Below, piece after piece: positions 59,890-64,000 of a DNA stretch of 64,000 nucleotides. Location: assembly GCF_013035425.1 (NCBI RefSeq), contig NZ_WQHX01000001.1, positions 1,054,001-1,118,000 of the forward strand, given 5' to 3'. Under the pieces are notes generated by a model, which worked only from the letters and a program-made list of their open reading frames with translations, did no database searches and was not told the origin of the DNA. How positions within the stretch are numbered: position 1 is the stretch's first letter; every line of letters starts with the position of its first letter. The translations under genes were made by a program, and so were the position numbers. The DNA is from Ruegeria arenilitoris (lineage in GTDB: Bacteria; Pseudomonadota; Alphaproteobacteria; Rhodobacterales; Rhodobacteraceae).

Positions 59890-60203
59890 GCGTCAATTTC
59901 TCTAACAACACTTTTCATGCTGTTTCGACCCCCTGTGAAAACCCGCTTCGTTTACGGCACACCCAAAATTCCAGATCGTCTTCTTGGACGATAAGTTCTG
60001 GCGGTCAATTGCCATTCAGGGGCCGGGCCCTTGGATGTGATGCCATGGTAGCAATCGGACCGCTACGAACACAGTTAGGTACCACGCGATACACCGCGCC
60101 TTACGTTGAACTTGAGCAAGGCTCCGATCAAAACGACATTAAGTTGCGCTGGCCAGAGTCTCTCAGCGGAGAGGTTTCGATAACAATACGGGCCGACACC
60201 TGA
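59890..60203 (+). pseudogene. Displaced 3' end of the beta-helix protein gene
   Basis: Reads in frame from the att core: GVNFSNNTFHAVST, through TRYTAPYVELEQGSDQ to a natural stop at 60203. The first residues continue the beta-helix rung pattern (NFSNNTF), and the end looks like a compact cap domain. Joined to 43147-45118 it gives an uninterrupted 761-aa protein, the frame closing exactly (2,286 nt). Alone it lacks a start. A TTG at 60009 could begin a short frame, but there is no reason to expect expression. Confidence 0.85.
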
Positions 60204-60217
60204 CACTCGAACTGCGC

Positions 60218-60241
60218 GCCGTCCCGTTTCTCTGGGGCGGC
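60218..60241. terminator. Possible terminator of the beta-helix gene
   Basis: GCCGTCCC and GGGGCGGC pair (one G-U) around an 8-nt loop in the 45-bp gap between two convergent genes. A weak T stretch follows only after several bases, so termination strength is uncertain. Confidence 0.3.
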
Positions 60242-60248
60242 ACGCTGT

Positions 60249-60935
60249 TTAGCGCGTATTCCACAAAGAGATTTTGAAACCTGTGCTATCTTGGTAAGAG
60301 TTCCGTTCGATCCCAATGATCCATTTGGTTTTTCCAGTTCTGGGGCGGTAGATTACCGAGGGTCTAGCGCTCCAAAAAATTGGTTGGTTTGACGTGTACG
60401 ATGTCTCAATCTGGAAAAGTGGATTTAAACGTCTTTTTGAGGACAAGCCTGCTGTGAAATCGAGCTTGTGGATCAAGGCCTCGTGCGTCCGAAATTCCAG
60501 AGCCGTATCAACGGCAACCCAACCATTACCAAATTTGGTTTTTATGTTTTTGCCATATGACAAAGTGGTCTTGTACAGCGCCCAGGATTGAAACTGGCGA
60601 TGGTGAACACCAACCCCGATCTCACCTGCCAGACGTCCGGTGCTCCCGAAGTCGGCGATTGGAAATCGAGCAAAGATGAGGGCGTGGCCATACAGATATT
60701 GGTGTTCTTCGGCGTCCAAACCAATTGTCAGTTTAGGGAATGCACCCCACTCCGCGTAAAGCGAAGTCTTATAATGGAAAATGTTGTCTGCCTCTTTGAA
60801 CCCGGTTACTGAGGCGGCTGAAAAAACTGAACCTTTTTCGCGTAGCCACGCACCGCCCCAAACCGGCGTGCCAAGCATGACTATCAGTAACGTCGTGAAG
60901 AAGGCCCCTCGCATTCGGTGAACATCCGAAGACAT
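60249..60935 (-). CDS. Exported hypothetical protein, probably a small outer-membrane beta-barrel
   Basis: 228 aa. Signal-like RGAFFTTLLIVMLGTPVWGGA, then alternating polar/hydrophobic strands (TIGLDAEEHQYLYGHALIFARF; AGEIGVGVHHRQFQSWALYK; VIYRPRTGKTKWIIGIERN) typical of barrels. It ends KISLWNTR without the classic C-terminal Phe. I recognise no named family. The start could also be the internal Met at 60914. Confidence 0.65.
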   Translation of the reverse strand: MSSDVHRMRGAFFTTLLIVMLGTPVWGGAWLREKGSVFSAASVTGFKEADNIFHYKTSLYAEWGAFPKLTIGLDAEEHQYLYGHALIFARFPIADFGSTGRLAGEIGVGVHHRQFQSWALYKTTLSYGKNIKTKFGNGWVAVDTALEFRTHEALIHKLDFTAGLSSKRRLNPLFQIETSYTSNQPIFWSARPSVIYRPRTGKTKWIIGIERNSYQDSTGFKISLWNTR

Positions 60936-61058
60936 GGTTAACGATTAGTTAGCAATATGTTTGTTTTGGAAAATTTGGCTTAGAGGATGATAGCCGAAGG
61001 AAACGGATGGCGATTTCAAAAGCTGTGCTAGGCTTGGGTCAATCAAAGGAGGAGCCAG

Positions 61059-61376
61059 ATGCCCAAGATTTCAAAAAACGCATCCAGTCAGACTGTGATC
61101 ACCACTTTCGAAATGACGCCCGGAACTTGCCAGGACCTTTTAGAGGCGCTGACGGACGCGTATTCGGAATTTATTTCTAAACAGCAAGGATTCATCGCGG
61201 CTGGGCTGCATGTGAATGATGCCCAAACCAGGATCGCCAATTACTCACAATGGGAACGGCGCGAAGATTTTCTGGCAATGCTGCGAACGCCGGAAATGCG
61301 TGAACGAAACCGCCAAATAAATGAGCTTTGCAAAAGTTTTGAGCCTGTCATGTACGACGTCGCAGAAACATTCTGA
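61059..61376 (+). CDS. Antibiotic biosynthesis monooxygenase (ABM) domain protein
   Basis: 105 aa. A single ABM-type ferredoxin-like fold: VITTFEMTPGTCQDLLEAL, FISKQQGFIAAGLHVNDAQTR and ANYSQWERREDFLAML, as in HmoA/LsrG-like proteins. Such proteins are small dimeric oxygenases or haem-degrading enzymes; the substrate is unknown. A strong AAAGGAGG lies before the ATG. Confidence 0.8.
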   Translation: MPKISKNASSQTVITTFEMTPGTCQDLLEALTDAYSEFISKQQGFIAAGLHVNDAQTRIANYSQWERREDFLAMLRTPEMRERNRQINELCKSFEPVMYDVAETF

Positions 61377-61450
61377 CCATCCTGATTTGAATCAATGTGT
61401 TACTGGCCATCTCGTGCCAGTTTGCTGATATAATCACGGAGGCGCGACCC

Positions 61451-61858
61451 ATGTATCACAACATCCTTGTCCCAATTTCATTCGACACAGAACGTGACAT
61501 TTCCGGGCCCATGAAACTGGCGCAAATACTGGCCACACCCAATGCGCAGGTAACACTGTTGCACGTAGTAGAACACATCCCCGACTACGCGATCTCATAC
61601 ATGCCGAATGAATATATAACCGAGGCGCGGAAGGCGATTCAAACTGAACTGGACGCACTTGCATCCAAATTACCCAACGCCCACGGGGTGGTGATCGAGG
61701 GGCATTCAGGGCGAACAATTCTGGATTGGGCAGAAACCAATAAACCCGACCTTATTATTTTGGCTTCGCATCGACCAGGTATGCAGGATCTCCTTTTGGG
61801 CTCTACAGCGACGCACGTCGTGCGTCATGCAAAATGTGCGGTGCATGTAGTTAGATAA
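61451..61858 (+). CDS. Universal stress protein (UspA family)
   Basis: 135 aa. Begins MYHNILVPISFD and carries VTLLHVVEHIPDYA, the nucleotide-binding G-x2-G-x9-G-(S/T) region near LASHRPGMQDLLLGSTATHVVRHA, and ends CAVHVVR. GGAGG precedes the ATG. The last 8 nt overlap the convergent flavin-protein gene. Confidence 0.88.
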   Translation: MYHNILVPISFDTERDISGPMKLAQILATPNAQVTLLHVVEHIPDYAISYMPNEYITEARKAIQTELDALASKLPNAHGVVIEGHSGRTILDWAETNKPDLIILASHRPGMQDLLLGSTATHVVRHAKCAVHVVR

Positions 61859-62351
61859 TTTGGGAAGCTTGCAAATCATCAGAGGACAGGCGCCAGGCTT
61901 TTCCAAAGCCGCCATTCAGCATGCCGTCTTCCACCTGAAAGCGGACAAATCCAAAATCGGCGAAATCCACATGCAGTCGTGCCTTAGGGCGCAAGGTCAG
62001 ATAATGCTTTCTGAGGCCGTCGTGTTCAGGCACATCTTTCGGGATCAGCGTGGCAATGCAATGCAGGGTCAACCGAGGATGAACTAAAGGATCACCTTTA
62101 TCGCCTGGTGAGCCGATCAAAAGGGCGCAGGACGGATTGGCCCGCATTGCCTTTGTGTGATCTGATAATGTGGAGACAAGCGAAATAGGTCGTTTTTCTA
62201 AGTCTGTGGCAAGAGCGATCCTTGAGATCGACGGTAGCAACGTTCCGACCCGCAGCACCGCGAGAGAGGCATAACTAGCGGTTGCCAGTATGTCCCGTGC
62301 TATCCTGCGTGCCTCGTCATCGGGAGACAGAAAGGGGTCGGGATTTGTCAT
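61851..62351 (-). CDS. Pyridoxamine 5'-phosphate oxidase-like (HugZ-type) flavin protein
   Basis: 166 aa. Split-barrel FMN-binding fold: ILATASYASLAVLRVGTLLP, RIALATDLEKRPISLVSTLSDHTKAM, SCALLIGSPGDKGDPLVHPRL and LHVDFADFGFVRF. This matches the haem-utilisation HugZ/PPOX group without its C-terminal domain. It may bind FMN and act on haem or another substrate. Ends 8 nt inside the 3' end of the stress-protein gene, giving antisense overlap. Confidence 0.8.
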   Translation of the reverse strand: MTNPDPFLSPDDEARRIARDILATASYASLAVLRVGTLLPSISRIALATDLEKRPISLVSTLSDHTKAMRANPSCALLIGSPGDKGDPLVHPRLTLHCIATLIPKDVPEHDGLRKHYLTLRPKARLHVDFADFGFVRFQVEDGMLNGGFGKAWRLSSDDLQASQII

Positions 62352-62424
62352 ATGGACTCTTTCAAATAGCGTTGCATGAAGTATCCATCTAACCTGCGCA
62401 CGGTGCTTGGTTTATATTATTAAC

Positions 62425-63087
62425 ATGGTGGGTGCAGCTTTGAATTTTCTTGTTTTCCTTGGATCTTCCCGGAAAAGTACCCCTCCGCGCCCCGCCAGGG
62501 TGGGTGAACGCGTGGCCAGAGCCTGTGTTTCGCGGCTTAGCAAGATCGATCATGATGTAACATTGATCGACCCTTTAGAGGTTCAGACGGATCACGTCTT
62601 CAAACCTCATTTCGCGTTCGCGGAAGGGCGGGCGCCTCAAAATCTCGAGTCGCTCTCGCAAAAGATTGATGCCGCCGATGGCTATGTAATGGTCAGTCCC
62701 GAGTACAACCATTCCATGTCCCCTGCGTTATCGGGCTTGCTCAACCATTTCGGCAGTTCACTATTCTCATACAAACCAAGCGTAATTGCCACCTATTCTG
62801 CGGGCCAGTGGGGTGGGGCGCGGGCGGCTGTGAATATGCGAACCTATCTCAGCGAATTGGGGTGCCTGCCGGTTTCGGCAATGATCCATGTTCCTAAGGC
62901 GCACGAGATTTTTGAACCCGATGGAAGTTACAAGGTTGATGTTTCTTCAAAAGATTGGGACGGATATCTGGGTCGTGCTTTTGGCCAATTGGTTTGGTGG
63001 GCCGAAGCCTCGGCTCGGCAACGCGATCTGGGTAGTCACCCCGGAGCTTTCAAACGAGACCCATCTCAACGCAACGCGCCTGGGTAA
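62425..63087 (+). CDS. NADPH-dependent FMN reductase family protein
   Basis: 220 aa from MVGAALNFLVF. Flavodoxin-like fold: FLGSSRKSTPPRPARVGERVA (phosphate loop), DGYVMVSPEYNHSMSPALSGLLNHF (isoalloxazine loop) and YSAGQWGGARAAVNMRTYL. Likely a quinone, azo or flavin reductase. No good ribosome site is seen; an earlier start at 62407 is possible. Confidence 0.85.
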   Translation: MVGAALNFLVFLGSSRKSTPPRPARVGERVARACVSRLSKIDHDVTLIDPLEVQTDHVFKPHFAFAEGRAPQNLESLSQKIDAADGYVMVSPEYNHSMSPALSGLLNHFGSSLFSYKPSVIATYSAGQWGGARAAVNMRTYLSELGCLPVSAMIHVPKAHEIFEPDGSYKVDVSSKDWDGYLGRAFGQLVWWAEASARQRDLGSHPGAFKRDPSQRNAPG

Positions 63088-63149
63088 ATTCCTTACCTTG
63101 GCCTTCAGCGGGCCTCGGGGTTGCCACATCTTCGTTTCAACAAGAATCC

Positions 63150-63566
63150 ATGACACTAGAAGACACACAAGACGAGCCAATGAATCCTCGTTCAGCCCGA
63201 AGGCATAGACGCGCCGAACAACAGCGCAGACGGGCTTTGTCGCCCATGAGAATCCTTTTGATGGTACTGGCGCTTCCGTTGACCACAGGGATAATTGCCG
63301 TCGGAACCTACATCCGGGTAAATAATGGGGATCGCGAAAACGCTCTGGTTCATCTTGTTGCATTGGCTGGGTGCGATGCCGTGCAGGCCATTGGTTTCAA
63401 TACATTCAACGAAGGTGAGCCTGGCTATCACAAGCGCAACGATCCTGATGGCGACGGAATTGCTTGCGAATTCAACAAAGCGGAACCAGTGTTATCCACC
63501 GAGCCATCACGCACCGAGGCACCCAAACAACGCATGGTTGGCAACGCGAAATTTGTTCGGCCTTAA
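63150..63566 (+). CDS. Membrane-anchored Excalibur-domain protein
   Basis: 138 aa. A basic N-terminus (SARRHRRAEQQRRRA), one membrane helix (ILLMVLALPLTTGIIAVGT), and a C-terminal Excalibur calcium-binding motif, GYHKRNDPDGDGIACE, after the ALAGCDAV segment. A bitopic protein with a small periplasmic calcium-binding head; role unknown. Confidence 0.78.
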   Translation: MTLEDTQDEPMNPRSARRHRRAEQQRRRALSPMRILLMVLALPLTTGIIAVGTYIRVNNGDRENALVHLVALAGCDAVQAIGFNTFNEGEPGYHKRNDPDGDGIACEFNKAEPVLSTEPSRTEAPKQRMVGNAKFVRP

Positions 63567-63637
63567 AGACAGTCATCGTCGAAGTAGACAAAAACACTTG
63601 CTTGCCTCAAGGTTGTCCGACAGTCACAATCAGCCCT

Positions 63638-63991
63638 ATGACCCGCGAAGAATTCAACGCTTTCTGTTCAGGCCTACAAGCCACTAACCATGTGGTGCAA
63701 TGGGGAAATGCGGACGTATGGAAAGTTGGCGGTAAGGTATTCGCGATCTGCGGCTGGAATGATGGGAAGGACGCGTTCACTTTCAAAGCAACTGACCTGG
63801 CCTTTGAGGTGCTTAGAGACGAGCCCGGTATACGGCCCGCCCCTTATCTGGCGTCGCGGGGGATGAAATGGTTACAGGTTTATGAAACCTGCGGAATGAA
63901 CGATAGCTCGCTGCGCGATCACATAGTGACTTCATACGATTTGGTTGTGGCCAAGTTGACCAAGAAGATGCGCGCGGAGTTACAGGTCTAG
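63638..63991 (+). CDS. MmcQ/YjbR family protein
   Basis: 117 aa. MTREEFNAFCSGLQATNHVVQWGNADVWKVGGKVF is the typical YjbR opening, followed by FTFKATDLAFEVLRDEPGIRPAPYL, WLQVYE and a helical end. The fold is CyaY-like and often called DNA-binding, with little functional proof. Start chosen at this Met; no ribosome site is evident. Confidence 0.85.
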   Translation: MTREEFNAFCSGLQATNHVVQWGNADVWKVGGKVFAICGWNDGKDAFTFKATDLAFEVLRDEPGIRPAPYLASRGMKWLQVYETCGMNDSSLRDHIVTSYDLVVAKLTKKMRAELQV

Positions 63992-64000
63992 TATCAATAA

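Overview
The window looks like a chromosome segment of an alphaproteobacterium of the Rhodobacterales (Roseobacter type). The basis is protein style and gene content: an mreB-mreC-mreD-mrdA-rodA cell-shape operon, a class I lysyl-tRNA synthetase, an RpoH-type sigma factor, CobU with a phosphatase partner, a MoeB/ThiF protein with an added membrane domain, and several Tat-exported proteins. This placement is inferred from recognition of families, not from a search.

From 1 to 43 kb the content is ordinary host genome. It runs: cobalamin salvage (cobU and a phosphatase); rpoH-chaN; coaBC-dut-moeB; an M3 peptidase; ghrA; the mre/rodA operon; rlmJ; leuA with a leucine-rich leader peptide; a 19-repeat MORN protein; nadE; a FAD oxidoreductase; a Tat-exported MBL hydrolase; gltX; an Rrf2 regulator; the ybbAP/tesA cluster; a SRAP protein lacking its catalytic cysteine; an L,D-transpeptidase; a cold-shock protein; ettA with a coupled HNH-like orphan; nadD; dacB; a TPR adenylate cyclase; lysS; and a DUF4864 protein.

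From 45,104 to 59,889 lies an integrated element of about 14.8 kb. I can set its ends exactly. A 15-bp direct repeat (CTGACAAGTATTCAG) sits at both junctions, and joining the two flanks across one copy restores one long in-frame beta-helix (pectate-lyase-3-like) gene. The element carries a tyrosine integrase, an AlpA-like regulator, an SF1 (RecD/Dda-like) helicase split into two overlapping genes, a CHC2-Toprim-D5/SF3 primase-helicase, an MT-A70 methyltransferase, small accessory genes, a winged-helix-like regulator and a coupled packaging operon. That operon encodes a TerS-like protein, a TerL ATPase, an unknown protein and a TerL-type nuclease. I see no portal, capsid, tail or lysis gene, so the element is best read as a phage satellite that brings its own, unusually split, terminase.

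Two copies of a complex repeat structure flank the replication and regulation module of the element, at 47.47-47.69 kb and 56.47-56.68 kb. Each has paired inverted CCTCCCA boxes around a CTGGTTG-N20-CAACCAG dyad, plus a four-copy 11-bp iteron array. They resemble a bipartite replication origin. A family of palindromes of the type GCACCCCTCAGGGGGTAC is scattered through the element. From 60.2 kb to the end, host genes resume (ABM monooxygenase, universal stress protein, flavin enzymes, an Excalibur protein and a YjbR protein). No tRNA, rRNA or CRISPR array was seen.
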